DNA of 64,000 nucleotides from Muscardinus avellanarius (GCA_963383645.1 OY726563.1:35866331-35930330), one strand, 5' to 3'; shown: positions 1 through 11,068, counted from the stretch's first letter. Notes: generated from the sequence alone by a model not told the origin. Program-made: numbers and translations.

Positions 1-361
1 ATGCAAGAATAAAGTCACAGGATTGAAAAGAAGTGAGAGTATGAGTCTGTAAGGTAGTATATAATAGACACAGTGAGTATGCAGTAGGATTTTAGTAACC
101 AATGTAGAGAATTTAGTATAGTGATAGGTAGTGGATTTAATACAAGCCAAAAAAGAGAAAAGAAAGAAGAAAAAAGAAAAAAGAAAAAAGAAAAAGAATG
201 GGAAGAAGAGAATAGATATGTACAAAGGAAGGGGCTTGTGAAAGGGATGGTGGAGAGTGAAAACAAACAAGCATACATAAAAACAAGCATACAGACATAC
301 AAAAAACAAAACAGTAAAAGACAACAAAAAATTCAACTCTACAAATATATGAATACTGAGC
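1..361. other. Purine-rich sequence, unassigned
   Basis: The plus strand is A/G-rich (a GAAAA-type run at about 150-205) with loose repeats of 'aaacaagcataca' near 260-300. No gene or confident repeat is recognised. It lies just downstream, in the minus sense, of the L1 5'UTR that follows, so it could be more of that element, but I could not show this. Confidence 0.4.
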
Positions 362-1212
362 AAACTTGGCCACTGCAGTCTCTCTCTGAGCAGATGCCGA
401 GTGTTACCAGAACCTTTCCTGCTGCAACCTGGGTTTCTGAACTCTCAGAATGGACCTGTCTCTGAGACTCTTTCAGTCTATGCAGGCAGCTGGTATCCCC
501 AGCTAGGCCTGTCTTGGTCTGATTTTTGGGTCATCATGATTGGGTGGTCTGTTGTCATCTCTGAAGGTCCTACTAGGACTTTGCCTGATTGGCCCTGGGG
601 GCTGTCTTTCAATCAGCATCTCTGCTATGTCCAACAACAGACTCCACTCTCACTCTCGCCAGAGGGATTTGCAAAATCTCAGACCCTGGGAGACTATTGC
701 TTGTTTTGCTAGTCTTGGTAGCCAATCTGGGCGGTCTCCCTTTGGAATGGTCTCCTGCTAGAATGGCATGTTCACTTACAGTGTTTTTGAATGCTGCCTT
801 GGATCTCTGGAGGGCACTGTGAACTTGGCCACCATTGCTCCAAGTTGTATCCTGGGTCCTCTCAGGAAGAGCTGAAGGCTTACCAATTCCAATGAATTGC
901 ATCCACTTACTTCATTTCAAGTCATGGGTCTCTGGCAGTCCTGGTAGTACAGGCATGGGGGAGCAAGATTGCAGTGCCATTCCATCATCTGAGGCTGCAG
1001 TCTTTGGATGTGGGTGGGGATATTTTTTCTGCTCTCTGATCTGCCTTCTAGTTTTTTCCCTGCTTCCTTTAAATTGTTTGTGTTCTGTTCAGCTTTATGC
1101 TGATTTCTTTCGATTGTCAGAAAACAATGATTCCATGGTTATAGAGATTGATTGTCAGCAGGACTGATATGAGTTGCTTTCCTAGGTCGCCATCTTCCCG
1201 GAAATCCTCGAA
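362..1212 (-). mobile_element. LINE-1 5'UTR, antisense
   Basis: The right edge reads, on the minus strand, 'ccgggaagatggcgacc', the 'aagatggc' signature that opens many L1 5'UTRs and binds YY1 in primates. The rest is GC-richer than its surroundings and continues about 850 bases. A second copy with similar order of motifs starts at 57455 on the plus strand. No ORF1 follows, so the element is cut off inside or at the end of its 5'UTR. The 97-aa and 110-aa open frames crossing it are incidental. Confidence 0.6.
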
Positions 1213-1685
1213 GATACAGACCTCTATAACAGATTGCTTAGCTCCACGGATCTGCCAAGGCAAAGAAAACTCCAACTGAAACTTTTTCAAATATATCTAG
1301 TCTGTTCAAATAGAATACATAAATTCAAAGAGATTGCTTGGGTACAGGAAATATAACAGCAGATCAGTTGCCTATTTGTGACCCCCAAATAACAAACTTG
1401 AAAAGTAAAAACTCAAAATCAATGTTCCTTAGAATGTGCCAGTGTAGGTATAGCTACCCCTTCCCCCCCTTTTTTTTGCATTTTGCACATGTTTGATGGC
1501 AAATCTCTTTCAGGTTCAGTATAAAAATATGTATGTTTCATGTTTCATCCTCTCTAGGCATTTGTTAATGGGAATGGTCAAAAAAGAGTATCCAGTGCTG
1601 CCTCAGTCTCTCAGGGACCTTCATTTAGAGCTGTGATAACCTCCATTATCTTCCACTATATGTGCATTTCATAATACAAATCACA
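1213..1685. other. No gene; unassigned AT-rich sequence
   Basis: No coding signal, RNA gene or confident repeat is visible apart from a short C/T homopolymer run near 1463-1478. Confidence 0.5.
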
Positions 1686-1689
1686 TTTT

Positions 1690-1869
1690 TGTGATACTGG
1701 GAATTGAACCCAGGGGAATTCTACCACCAAGTTACACTCCCATGTCTTTTCATTTTTTATTTTGAAACAGGATCTCAAGTTGCTGAGGCTGACCTTGAAT
1801 TTGCAATCCTCTTTGTTGGCCTCTCAAGTACTGTACTGAGATTACAAGTGTGCTCTACTATGCTTGGCC
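1690..1869 (-). mobile_element. B1-dID-type dimeric SINE
   Basis: Read in plus, the ID-like half comes first (complement of the 'gaattgaacccagg' box), then a T-rich linker, then the complement of the B1-like half ending near 'atgcttggcc'. It is diverged, so an old copy. Confidence 0.85.
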
Positions 1870-2489
1870 AAAGCACTTCTTTTAATCTGGGACTTTAAAT
1901 CATTATCTCTAATCAGGCTTCTTAGTGTCAAGCTCCAAATATTAGTAAGTACTAGTAATAACTCAGCACAATCATTATTTTTGCTTGCATTAAACAATTT
2001 ATGCCAAAACCAGGAGTATATCTTATTAAATTTGAAGTGCATCAGCAGAAATAGATGACATTAAAATAGTTACTTCTGAGGGAAACATATGGCACTGCAT
2101 AATAGTAGAAAGGCCAAAGTGTTTAAGATTACATGTTCTTTCATGGTTCATGGCAAATCTTGAGAAACAGTCCTAAAATTGAAACTATTTCTTGGATTTT
2201 CATATAGCTTCCCACATCTGTTTGTTGTCTTACTGATTATAAATTAGATGCTGATGTTCTCATTTAGAAACAACATCTTGATGTTCAGGACGATTGGGTT
2301 CATACACATGTGGACAGTTAGAATGGCATGAAATTATATTTTGTGTTTTGTTTCACTCAGTCACTTAAACTTTGTTCATCTATCAGATGCCACTCATTCA
2401 TGTCATCTGTGTACATAGCACTTTTTCTATCAATATAATATGGAAAACTATGAAGAAACATTGTGCTTCTCTTCATAAGCCTGTTTTAT
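1870..2489. other. No gene; unassigned AT-rich sequence
   Basis: About 620 bases with only short stop-rich frames and no repeat that I recognise. Confidence 0.5.
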
Positions 2490-2690
2490 TTTTGGATACT
2501 GAGGATCAAACCCAGGGAATTCTATCTCTGAGCTACACCCCATCCCTTTTAATCTTTTCATTTTGAAACAAGGTTTCATTAAATTGCAAAGGACCTTGCT
2601 AAATTGCTGAGGCTGGCCACAAACCTTCCATCCTCCTGTCTCAGCATCCTAAGTACTGGGATTATAGGTGTGTGCAACCACCCCTGGCTA
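2490..2690 (-). mobile_element. B1-dID-type dimeric SINE
   Basis: Complete dimer in antisense: ID-like box near 2500-2545, linker with 'attttgaaacaagg', B1-like half ending near 'cacccctggct'. Moderately diverged. Confidence 0.88.
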
Positions 2691-3237
2691 TGAAACTTTT
2701 TAAACAGAAGTTTTTTCTTCCCAGTGCTTATCATATTTTTATATTATCCAGAATTATTGAAGGAAGGGTAGTTTAAGGGGTTCATTGTCTTTAATACCTG
2801 GAAGTCACAAACTCTGCCTTTGGAAATAGAAGCATTTTCAAAATATACACAGAATCTGGGCTTTAAAATTCTCAGCTTGTCTATGTCTCATAAAGGTCCC
2901 ATTAATTGTTTATCTCATTAACGGTCCTTTATACTTTCCAGTTAAGGCTGTGTTTTCCCATCAGGACATCATATGCAGTTCCCTAAACATATTTTCCAAA
3001 ACATTCACCTGACAACATCAGCTAGCTGAGAAAAAGAAAACTTTATTTTGCAGAGAAACATCAGGAAGCCATAAAATTTTGGGTGTTGTTTACAACATTA
3101 TTTTTTGTAAACAAATGATGTGTATACTTCTTTGAAAATATCCTTAACAATAATTAACCAGGAAAATAAACAATAGATTATTCATTGGCTAAGCACCCCC
3201 CTCATATGCACAGTCTGATTGTTAAAATGATATTGTG
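2691..3237. other. No gene; unassigned AT-rich sequence
   Basis: Nothing recognisable; low GC and no open frame of note. Confidence 0.5.
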
Positions 3238-3418
3238 AGCCAGGCATGGTGGTCCATGCCTATAATCACCATACTTGGGAAGCTGAGACAATATCACAGT
3301 TCAAGGCCAGCTTCAGAAACTTAACAAGAGTATCTGCAACCTAGCAAAACTCTGTTTCAAAATAAATAGGACTGGGTGTATAGTTCAAACATAGAATGTC
3401 TCGGTTCATTTCCCAGTA

Positions 3419-3420
<2 letters not shown>
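3238..3420 (+). mobile_element. B1-dID-type dimeric SINE
   Basis: Starts 'gagccaggcatggtgg', with the B1-like half to about 3360, 'tttcaaaataaata' linker and an ID-like half ending 'tcccagtact'. The tail runs straight into a CA microsatellite. Confidence 0.88.

Positions 3421-3463
<43 letters not shown>
3421..3463. repeat. (CA)n microsatellite
   Basis: About 21 uninterrupted CA units forming the 3' tail of the preceding SINE, so it probably grew from that tail. Confidence 0.97.
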
Positions 3464-3464
<1 letters not shown>

Positions 3465-3914
3465 TATTGTGAGGTGTTTGTAGGGTGGTTTTAGTCCTTT
3501 AAAGTTCACAAAGAAGTAGAAATAGGTCAATTAAATATCACTTTGTATATGTCTCTCTTAATGAGCAAATAAAAAAGATTTATAATTAGTACATGTACAT
3601 GGTTTTTAAATGAAACTATACCAAAATTCAATTCATTCTATTAATGGGTAAATAAATACCTCTTTTTCTAATCTCCCTTACATTGATTTGCTCATACTGT
3701 TTATTCTTCCTTCCCTTTATGGAGTGATTCTTAAACTTCTTCCATGAGAGTTTTTTTTATTGAACTTAACTCAGATTTCATTTTGTTATATTGGGAACAT
3801 GGAGATGCCTGATATGAAAACTTAGGGTGTGAATTAAACCCACAGCAATATCCCTTGGACGTGTGGTTGGCACCCAGACTAGACTTCCTTTGATGGCATT
3901 TCCTTGTGTTTCAC
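3464..3914. other. No gene; unassigned AT-rich sequence
   Basis: No confident feature between the CA tract and the MER5-like fragment. Confidence 0.5.
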
Positions 3915-4085
3915 ATCTTTTGCAACTCAAGCCTACTCAAAGTATGGTCTTTATACCACCAACATTAGTATCACTCGGGAACTTGTTAGAAATTCTAGGG
4001 CCTTCAACCAGATTTTCTGAATCACAATACTGGGGTGAAGTGTGAGACCAGTAATCTCCATTTTAATAAATATTCCAGGAAATTC
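3915..4085 (-). mobile_element. MER5-like DNA transposon remnant
   Basis: The order 'caaagtatggtc', 'cggaac/gggaacttgttagaaat', 'tctgaatca' and 'ctggggtg' matches the complement of the MER5A/B non-autonomous hAT (Charlie) consensus as I remember it. Diverged and lacking clean inverted ends. Confidence 0.55.
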
Positions 4086-4110
4086 TTCCATATGCTAAAA
4101 GAAACTTTAA

Positions 4111-4225
4111 AAGGTTCAAGGCCAGCCTCAGGAACTTACTGACATTCAAAGTAAAAATACATAAAATAGGGCTGGAGGTATAGCTCAGAGATAGAACACT
4201 CCTGAGTTCAATCCCTGGTATCGCA
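4111..4225 (+). mobile_element. B1-dID-type SINE, 5'-truncated
   Basis: Begins inside the B1-like half ('ttcaaggccagcctcagg'), then linker and ID-like half ('gagttcaatccctgg'). Confidence 0.8.
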
Positions 4226-4612
4226 TAAAAGAAAGTAGGAACCATTCTAGACTATAGTCTTCACAGGTTCCAAATATTTATTCTGCCACAATATTTAACA
4301 TTTCTTTTCCTTTGAGTGGGCTGTACCCTCTGTATGAAATTCTTGTTTTCTATTATAACAGGCCATGAACCCCTTTATTTTGGAGCAAGTACTTCTTTAT
4401 AACTTACTTCAAGGAATCATTTCCAGACCCCAACACATAGCTTTACTTCCCTCCATGTTAAAGTGGATGCTTTTCTGCCCCTTCCTTTTGGCATATTGTA
4501 CATATCACAATCAAGCTTATTGACACTATAATATAGATAGCATAAGGCCTTTCCTCTTACTATGGTCAACCCCTGGAAATTAAGGGCAGCAACAATTATT
4601 TTTTATCCCCTG
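4226..4612. other. No gene; unassigned sequence
   Basis: About 390 bases with no recognised feature. Confidence 0.5.
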
Positions 4613-4667
4613 GGCTTGTGCATGCTAGACAAGCACTCTACCACTGAGCTACATCCCCAGCCCCCTC
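4613..4667 (-). mobile_element. ID element (tRNA-Ala/BC1-like SINE)
   Basis: The complement reads as an ID core: 'ggctggggatgtagctcag', 'tggtagagtgcttg', 'tagcatgcacaagccc'. A-box and B-box-like tRNA promoter blocks are visible. It abuts a second, dimeric SINE. Confidence 0.85.
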
Positions 4668-4671
4668 TTTC

Positions 4672-4822
4672 TTTTTGTATTAGTAATTGAACCCAGGGGC
4701 ATTCTACCTCCCAGCTACACCCTCAGACCCTTTTAATTTTTTGTTTTCAAATGGTCTCACTACATTACTGAGGGTCTTGCTAAGTTACCGAGGCTAGAGT
4801 CAATCCTGTGATACTCCTGTAA
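4672..4822 (-). mobile_element. B1-dID-type dimeric SINE, truncated
   Basis: ID-like half then a diverged B1-like half that stops before the usual 'ccaagtactgggattacag' block. Confidence 0.75.
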
Positions 4823-4844
4823 AATGATTTTTAGCAATTATGAA

Positions 4845-5318
4845 TTGTGTAGCTATGGATATAGGTCCATAAACAGATATATAATGGCTATAAACACAAT
4901 GAACTTCTATTCAGTCATAAATAAAAACAAAATTATGTTACTTGTAGGAAAATGGATGAAACTGGAGAATATTATTGTGATATTAGTCAGTCACAAAAAG
5001 TAAAAGGTTGGATTTCTCCCTTATATGCAGAAGCTAGAGAGAATTTGGGACATAGGAGGGACATAGACAAAGGAGAAGAAAACTTAGTAGAGTGAAGGAG
5101 GGGTCCTAACTGAAGGAGACAGGAGGGGAGAGGAAAATTTGAAGAGGGAAACACCTCTATGGACATGATGTACATACACACAGGAAGGTGGGGAGGGAGA
5201 GGGAATTGAGTGGGAACTGGGGAAGGGCTCAACAAGTGCTGCGTGCATGTATGCCTACATCACCCTCAACTTCACTAAGATGTATAATTATAATGCACCA
5301 ATAAAAAATAAAATGGAC
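4845..5318 (+). mobile_element. LINE-1 3' end and 3'UTR
   Basis: Diverged end of ORF2 ('ttctattcagtcataaa', 'aaatggatgaaactgg'), then the purine-rich 3'UTR ('ggggagggagagggaattg') and the terminal 'aatgcaccaataaaaaat' tail. A 5'-truncated insertion. Confidence 0.85.
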
Positions 5319-5945
5319 TTTTAGGAGAACACTTTGTTGACAAATGTAAATGTTGAAGACTGCATTACCTCCAGCATTGTCCTCAGAAAACTTCCTGTTT
5401 GTTACAGATTAAAGCACCTTGTTTATTATATGTTCTCTCCAACTCCTCACAGAATAGTTTGTCAACCCCCTCCTGCTCCACCATCCACATCTTTGCTTTG
5501 CTCCTCTGCCTGATCAAATTCCTGTGTATCCTCTGATTTATACAGCTCCTTTCCCAAGGACTGAGCCAAGTCTCCAGGCTCTCCTGTCAAGATGTGTAAG
5601 GTAGTGTACCAGGGAGAGGTTGGTAAGGAGGCCTCTGCTGCAGGTGGCCATCTGTGTTGCTGATGAAGTGAGATGGTTCGTTTAAAGAAGCACCATTGAA
5701 AGCAGTAAATTCAAATTCCACTTCAGGAAAGATGAGGTCTTGCTCTCCACTATTCCTTTCATTAAGCACAACTAAAACCCCTGGAGATTTTATATGAAAC
5801 AAATATAGGAAGATTTTGAAATGCAGACCGAAGACAACCCAGCAATTAAGAAACACCAACAAGTGAAGACAGAATTCAAATCCAAACACAAACAAAGAAG
5901 ATCCTTCTCTCTTTAGCCAAAGAACCAGGGAAGAGGCAGCTCATC
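5319..5945. other. No gene; unassigned sequence
   Basis: Includes a 102-aa minus-strand frame (5587-5895) with no family resemblance I can see. No confident repeat. Confidence 0.45.
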
Positions 5946-6180
5946 AAGAAATAAAACATTTAAGGCCGGGCGTGGTGGCGCACGCTTGTAATCCCCGCGC
6001 TTGGGAGGCGGAGACAGGAGGATCACGCAGGTTCGAAGCCAGCCACGCGCGCTGGCTTAGGAGACCCTGTTTCCAAATAAAAATGTAAAAATAGGTCTGG
6101 GAGTGTAGCCCGGAGGTAGAAGGGCTTCCAGGAACCCCAGTACCACCAAAAAAATAAAAAAAAGAAATAAAACATTTAAG
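5946..6180 (+). mobile_element. Young B1-dID-type SINE with perfect TSD
   Basis: The element body (5965-6161) opens 'gccgggcgtggtggcgcacg' and is rich in intact CpG. Its ID-like half is the variant 'ggtctgggagtgtagcccgg', 'cttccaggaacccc'. It is flanked by a perfect 19-base direct repeat, 'aagaaataaaacatttaag', at 5946-5964 and 6162-6180. CpG retention and the intact TSD point to recent insertion. Confidence 0.95.
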
Positions 6181-6224
6181 TATTAATTGTTTTACTCCAG
6201 ACAAATATCATAGATAAAGCTAAG

Positions 6225-6256
6225 GGTCCCCACTGAGCTTTTGCTCAGTGGGGACC
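6225..6256. repeat. Perfect 14-bp inverted repeat, 4-base loop
   Basis: Left arm 'ggtccccactgagc' (6225-6238), loop tttt, right arm 'gctcagtggggacc' (6243-6256). All 14 pairs match. No flanking poly-T/A unit suggests a Pol III terminator or transposon end. Function unknown. Confidence 0.95.
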
Positions 6257-6960
6257 TAAGAATTTCATCACAGCCAACAAGTAAGTGATGAACTCTCCTC
6301 CTTAGTGGCAGTGGAGGCCACATGGGGAGCATTAGCTAAGTATCTCTGCCTGTCTTAGCCAGGGTAGTATTAGCAGAGCCTAGTGAACAGCAGAATTCCC
6401 ACATCCACTAGTAATAAGGAAATCACTTGCCCCTTGTGTCAATAGAAGCTGAATGGGTAACATAGATTCAAATTCCACCTGGAAGTAGCAAGGTGGTGCT
6501 TGTACTTCCCTACTTGAACAGTGTGAGAGGAAGCATGCTAAAACAGAAAACCTAAATAAGACCTAGAATCTCATAATACAATACTCAAAGGTCCAGGGAG
6601 ATCATTGTGGTAGAATAATACCATTGTGTCATGACTACAGTAGTGGTTAAGCAAATCTACATGTGATAAAATGACAGGACTATGCATACACATTGCATCA
6701 ATTTCAATATCCCAGTTTTGATAACATACTATTATTATATTTGTTCTAACTATTATGAGAACCTGGGCAAGAAGAGTATGGGGGAACTTCTCTATTACTC
6801 TTTGCAACACCTGTGAACTTGTAATTATTTCAAAGTAAAAATAGAAAATATATCCCAACAGGCTTATTATCTAGCATTGGACAATGAGAGAGGGGATGGA
6901 GTTAATTGTGAGAACAGAACTTCTAGAATCCCAGTGCTAGAGCCAGAGATAACTCAAGAA
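6257..6960. other. No gene; unassigned sequence
   Basis: No recognisable repeat or coding signal. A 95-aa minus frame at 6571-6858 has no recognised relatives. Confidence 0.45.
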
Positions 6961-6961
6961 T

Positions 6962-7655
6962 GTAGGTGATGTGTATGTGCCTGTAATTCTGGTACTTGGG
7001 AGGCTGAAACAGATTTGAGCTTAGCCTCAGCAATTTAGGAAGACCATCAGCAATTTAGTGAGATTCTGTTTCAAAATAAAAAATAAAAAGGGCTGGAGGC
7101 ATAGCTTGGTGTTAAAAATATCCCTGGGTTCCAGGTCTCCATCAACAGATGAATGGATTGCAAAACTCTGGGAAATACACACAATGGAATTCTACTCAGC
7201 CATAAAAAGAACAAAATAATATAATTTGCAAGAAGATGGAAAGTCCTGGAAAGCATTATGTTAAGTGAGATCAGGCAAGCACAGAAGGAGAAGGTACATA
7301 TGTTCCCTCTAATATGCCCAAACTAGGGAATGTAGAGGATACCAGTGGTACTCCAGGTAATGGCAGGGAAATACCAGCAAAGCTTGAATGGAAAGATAGG
7401 GGAGGAGGAAGACTGAACTTGACTAATGAGGGTCTATATCCGAATATGTGTAAAATTATGAATATGGCATGGTTACCCTGGACAATCACTGGTGGGAGGG
7501 GGAAGGGAAAACAGGGGCAGGGGGGAGAGGGCACCAAGTATAGTTTAAATGTATACCAGTTATGTTAAATAAAAAATTAAAAAAAAAAAGAAAAAATATA
7601 CATGCTTCAAATAATCCCCCCAAAATATCCCTGGGTTCAAGTCCCAGTACTGAAA
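6962..7655 (+). mobile_element. Old SINE split by an L1 insertion
   Basis: A B1-dID SINE starts near 6962, breaks at 7131 inside its ID-like half, and resumes at 7622 with 'aaatatccctgggttc'. That block occurs on both sides and is the target-site duplication of the L1 between. The tail ends in a GAAG/GGAA run. Confidence 0.9.
7132..7621 (+). mobile_element. LINE-1 3' end inserted in a SINE
   Basis: Starts in the ORF2 C-terminal region ('aatggaattctactcagcc', 'gttaagtgagatcaggcaag'), followed by a G-rich 3'UTR and an A-rich tail at 7567-7597. TSDs are at 7115-7131 and 7622-7638. About 25 bases ('tatacatgcttcaaataatc' and C-run) lie between the A-tail and the downstream TSD. Confidence 0.9.
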
Positions 7656-9435
7656 AAAAGAAGAAAGGAAGGAAGGAAGGATTTATAGGATGACTTAAAA
7701 TTTGAAGGAATCCTGGAGAAAGGAGAGAAAATTCATTTCTATAAGTACTAGAATGTAGACAAGTCTAACCCTGTACTGGGAAATCCTCAAAGGTCATGAT
7801 TATGATGTATTTGACAATTACTTAAATCAAGGAAAATATTTATGAACGGGAAAAATGAGAGTGGCAGGTCCTAGGAAGTAGCTTGCTGGCTGTAGTTAGA
7901 TAGAGGCTGCAGCTATAACCAGGGTTTGTTAAGAATTCCAGTGGGTCCCATAGATATACTTGTCAGAAGATATCCTAGGTTAACCTTCTAGGCTGCTGTG
8001 TGTATGATATGATACATTTGAAACACAAAAAGAGAGAAAGGAGAGAAAGAAGCAAAAAGCTTAAGACCTGAGTTAGTGTTGTCGAAGCAGCTGATTTCTG
8101 GCTAGACTTCTTGTGTCAGGATCAGGAGTCATTATGCTTAGGCATTTATTATACTTTTGTAACTTCTTCCTTTCCTTTTAGATTCTTGGTAGAGTTCCTT
8201 AGAAAATCTAATTTCACCTAGATATCATGAGTCAGAAACACCTTCACATGCCTGGCAGAGCTCAAGAGACAAGTATGGGAGCCAGACTATAGCAACAGGA
8301 GCTTTCCAAGCTAGGTATCAGGAAAATACTAGGGTGAATGGTACAGTTAATGAGGTTAACTCTCTTAGAAAGAGAGGTCAGAGAACACTGAGACCTCTGA
8401 TTTTATTCCAAGGTGGCTGGTCATTCCCATGGACGCTGGATAGTGCTCAGCGTTTAGATGTATTAGTCCAATCTGATATTCTTGAGCCCATTTGCAATGT
8501 AAGAACACGCAACAATGCAGTAAAATACATTTATAATACTGCCACTCTCCTCCAGTAGGAATTAGCATAAAATTCCGAGATAATAACATATGGCAGGAAC
8601 GTCTCATATAATAGTCAACACCCTATAAAATCATTTCATGAGAAGTAGGAAATAACGTGATTTAAAAACCACAAAGCTACAGTGGCCACTAAAATTTTAA
8701 AACTAATGCAAAATGCATTAAGAATCCATCTTGAAAAACATTTCTAATCTACATACATTCAGTCAATGCTTTTGTAATAGTCTTGTAAGTGTCAAATAGT
8801 AAGATAAGCATTGAACACCTACTGAAGCAAAGGATTTTATGTCTCAAAGATCATAGAAGGAAGTGATTTTTGCCTAGTTTTGAAAAAGTGTGTGTGCATG
8901 TGTTTATGTGCGTGTGAGTGTGCCTCTGTTTGTAGCATTCTCAAACTTACTCCAGCCAAAATGTTCTTCCTTTTACCTACAGATATCTGATCCCACAATA
9001 TTTAAAACTCACCTATGACCTCATCATATTTATTTATCCATTCATCCTATAAGACTATACCCAGCACTAACTATATGTCAGATATTGTGAAAGAATGAAG
9101 ATTTCGTAAATGACACAGAATAAAAATCAAGGAAGAAAATTACATGTAAGAAAGTGCAATAAAATTCAGGCCACGGTATGAGAGGCCAGAATGTGGAAAG
9201 ATAAAAGGGAAGAACAGAAAAAAAATAGTTATCTTTATAGATTCACAACAGAGAGGGGTTCTAAAATCGGGAAAGAAGATGTACAGACATCAACAAATGT
9301 GAATAATCCAGTGTTCAGCCAAAAGGGCTGTGAGCTTACTGAGGCTGGGGAATGTATTATTATCCCTTCTTCCTCTACCAAATAAACATATACCTAATGT
9401 AGAATTTTATCCATGGTAAGCATATATTAAATACT
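7656..9435. other. 1.8-kb repeat-poor stretch, no gene
   Basis: Only a small purple-pyrimidine-free set of short frames is seen: a 74-aa plus frame at 8334-8558 and its antisense partner, neither recognised. A weak TG-rich patch lies at 8889-8925 and an L2/MIR-like scrap may lie at 9030-9110. No exon-like signal. Confidence 0.45.
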
Positions 9436-9515
9436 AATGTGTCATGACATATGCCTGTAATCTCAGTACTTGGGTGGATGAGAAAGGAGGATTTTAGGTT
9501 CGAGGATGCTAATCT
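9436..9515 (+). mobile_element. B1-like SINE fragment
   Basis: 'atgcctgtaatctcagtact' and 'aggaggattttaggttcgagg' match the B1-like half only. Confidence 0.55.
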
Positions 9516-9645
9516 CAACATACCAGAAGGGAGTGAGAGGTGAGATCCAGAGGGCAACACACCAATTTCTGTGTACAAGTATGCTTCTATCATGCTGGAC
9601 CTTATTATGATGTGTACTTACAATGCACCAAGTAAAAGTATATTT
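9516..9645 (+). mobile_element. LINE-1 3'UTR end
   Basis: Terminal L1 3'UTR signature: 'cttattatgatgtgtactt', 'acaatgcaccaagtaaaa'. Severely 5'-truncated. Confidence 0.65.
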
Positions 9646-10029
9646 TAAAAATAAGGGCCAGATGGTTGAGGGCTAAATATTCTCTTCATAGAGGACAGGG
9701 AAGCAGGAGATACAGACACTTTTATAGGGGGAGTAAATTATTTTAGGGAAAATAAATGGGCCCCTCAAACAGACAATAGCCTGGGATAACGTTCCTCTGT
9801 ATGTAGGTGTGGTGTTTGATTTTCAGTCTTTTCCTTGTGATGGGAGTTTAATCCTCCATGGTTAATGAAATTTCAGTAAGAAGACTGAAGGCAATTGTAT
9901 TACTCTTTGGTGTTTGCAATATATAGGCAGATGAGGGAGCTCCAGAGAAAACCCTTTCCTGTGTTTGCTGCTGACTAGATTATCTCTGTTTGAGTTCAGA
10001 ACGGAACAATTTGGGGTACCATTTTCTTA
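9646..10029. other. No gene; unassigned sequence
   Basis: Nothing recognised. Confidence 0.45.
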
Positions 10030-10195
10030 GCCCCAACCTTTTTTGAGCACACTGTGGTGGACACTTTTCTGAGATATACAGAAACGCTTACATGTCATCT
10101 GATGTGACATTGGTGGCGGCACACTGCCTTCTTACAGAACCTGTTAAGACATATTAAAACATTGGCTTTGGTATATATTCACATGTACACATATT
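10030..10195 (+). repeat. Low-copy repeat, copy A
   Basis: Contains 'gagcacactgtggtggacac', 'ttttctgagatatacag', 'ttaagacatattaaaacatt' and 'ggtatatattcacatgtaca'. It matches the complement of 10858-11015 (copy C) along its length, and its left part matches 10690-10740 (copy B). I do not recognise the family. Confidence 0.8.
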
Positions 10196-10204
10196 GGAAA
10201 GGAG

Positions 10205-10298
10205 TTAAATGTGGAGGGGGCCACAAAGAGTGTGTGCATGTTTGTCATTGTCAATATGATTTACATTATGATATGAGACTATAATGTACCAGAAAAAG

Positions 10299-10300
<2 letters not shown>
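10205..10300 (+). mobile_element. LINE-1 3'UTR end fragment
   Basis: Reads 'agagtgtgtgcatgtttgtc', 'acattatgatatgagactat', 'aatgtaccag', resembling the extreme 3' end of the L1s in this window; its tail merges into a CA repeat. Confidence 0.5.

Positions 10301-10345
<45 letters not shown>
10301..10345. repeat. (CA)n microsatellite
   Basis: CG/CA start then about 20 CA units. Confidence 0.95.
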
Positions 10346-10348
<3 letters not shown>

Positions 10349-10634
10349 CTGGCTGCTCTTCTAGCAAGAAACTCAAAAAGAATTCCTGAGCCCCAAGGTC
10401 CCTCATTCCCCTCCCCACCCACAGCATTGATTTCAAAATTCTCAGGGAAGTTCTTCAATTTGATCCAAATTAAATGGGTTAAAAAATTGTGATTTTTAAA
10501 AGGAAAACTATCATAGCCCATTGTTTTTCTATCTTTGTGTATTTGGAAGACTATTATAGGAAACTGAAATGTACAGTAGGTATAGAGAACTGGGATTCTG
10601 GAGAAAACTCAGTGCTGAATATTGACACTTAAGG

Positions 10635-10740
10635 GTCTTGGCTGTGGGATGCTTCCAGAACCTGGAGAAAAGACATTTTCTGAGCCTCAATATTTTCTGA
10701 GCACACTGTGGTGGACACTTTTCTGAGATATACAAAAAAA
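10635..10740 (+). repeat. Low-copy repeat, copy B
   Basis: 'ggctgtgggatgcttccag' through 'tttctgagatatacaaa' is the inverted counterpart of 10970-11065 (copy C). It stops where the AT-rich tract begins. Confidence 0.8.
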
Positions 10741-10857
10741 CATTGCCATCTTATAATATATACAATACAAACATATAGATACAATATGTAATATATAATA
10801 TATATATAAATAAATATATATAAATACATATAATCAAATATGATATAAATCCAATAT
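10741..10857. repeat. AT-rich tract between inverted arms
   Basis: TATA/ATAC-rich low-complexity sequence that forms the loop between copies B and C. Confidence 0.85.
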
Positions 10858-11068
10858 GTATACATGTGAATATATACCAAAACCAATGTTTTAATATGTC
10901 TTAAAAGGTTCTGTATGAAGGCAGTGTGCCACCACAATGTTACATCAGATGGCATGTAAGCATCTCTGTATATCTCAGAAAATTGTTCACCACAGTGTGC
11001 TCAGAGAATATTGAGGCTCAGAAAATATCTTTTCTCGAGATTCTGGAAGCATCTCACAGCCTTGAAAC
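10858..11068 (-). repeat. Low-copy repeat, copy C (inverted)
   Basis: Its complement carries, in order, all the blocks of copy B then of copy A, so it is the longest version of the unit. Arms B and C could form a cruciform. Confidence 0.8.

Noticed and set aside
4613..4667. Possible tRNA gene
   Set aside because: The tRNA-like boxes belong to an ID SINE; no cloverleaf with a proper anticodon arm and acceptor pairing is evident.
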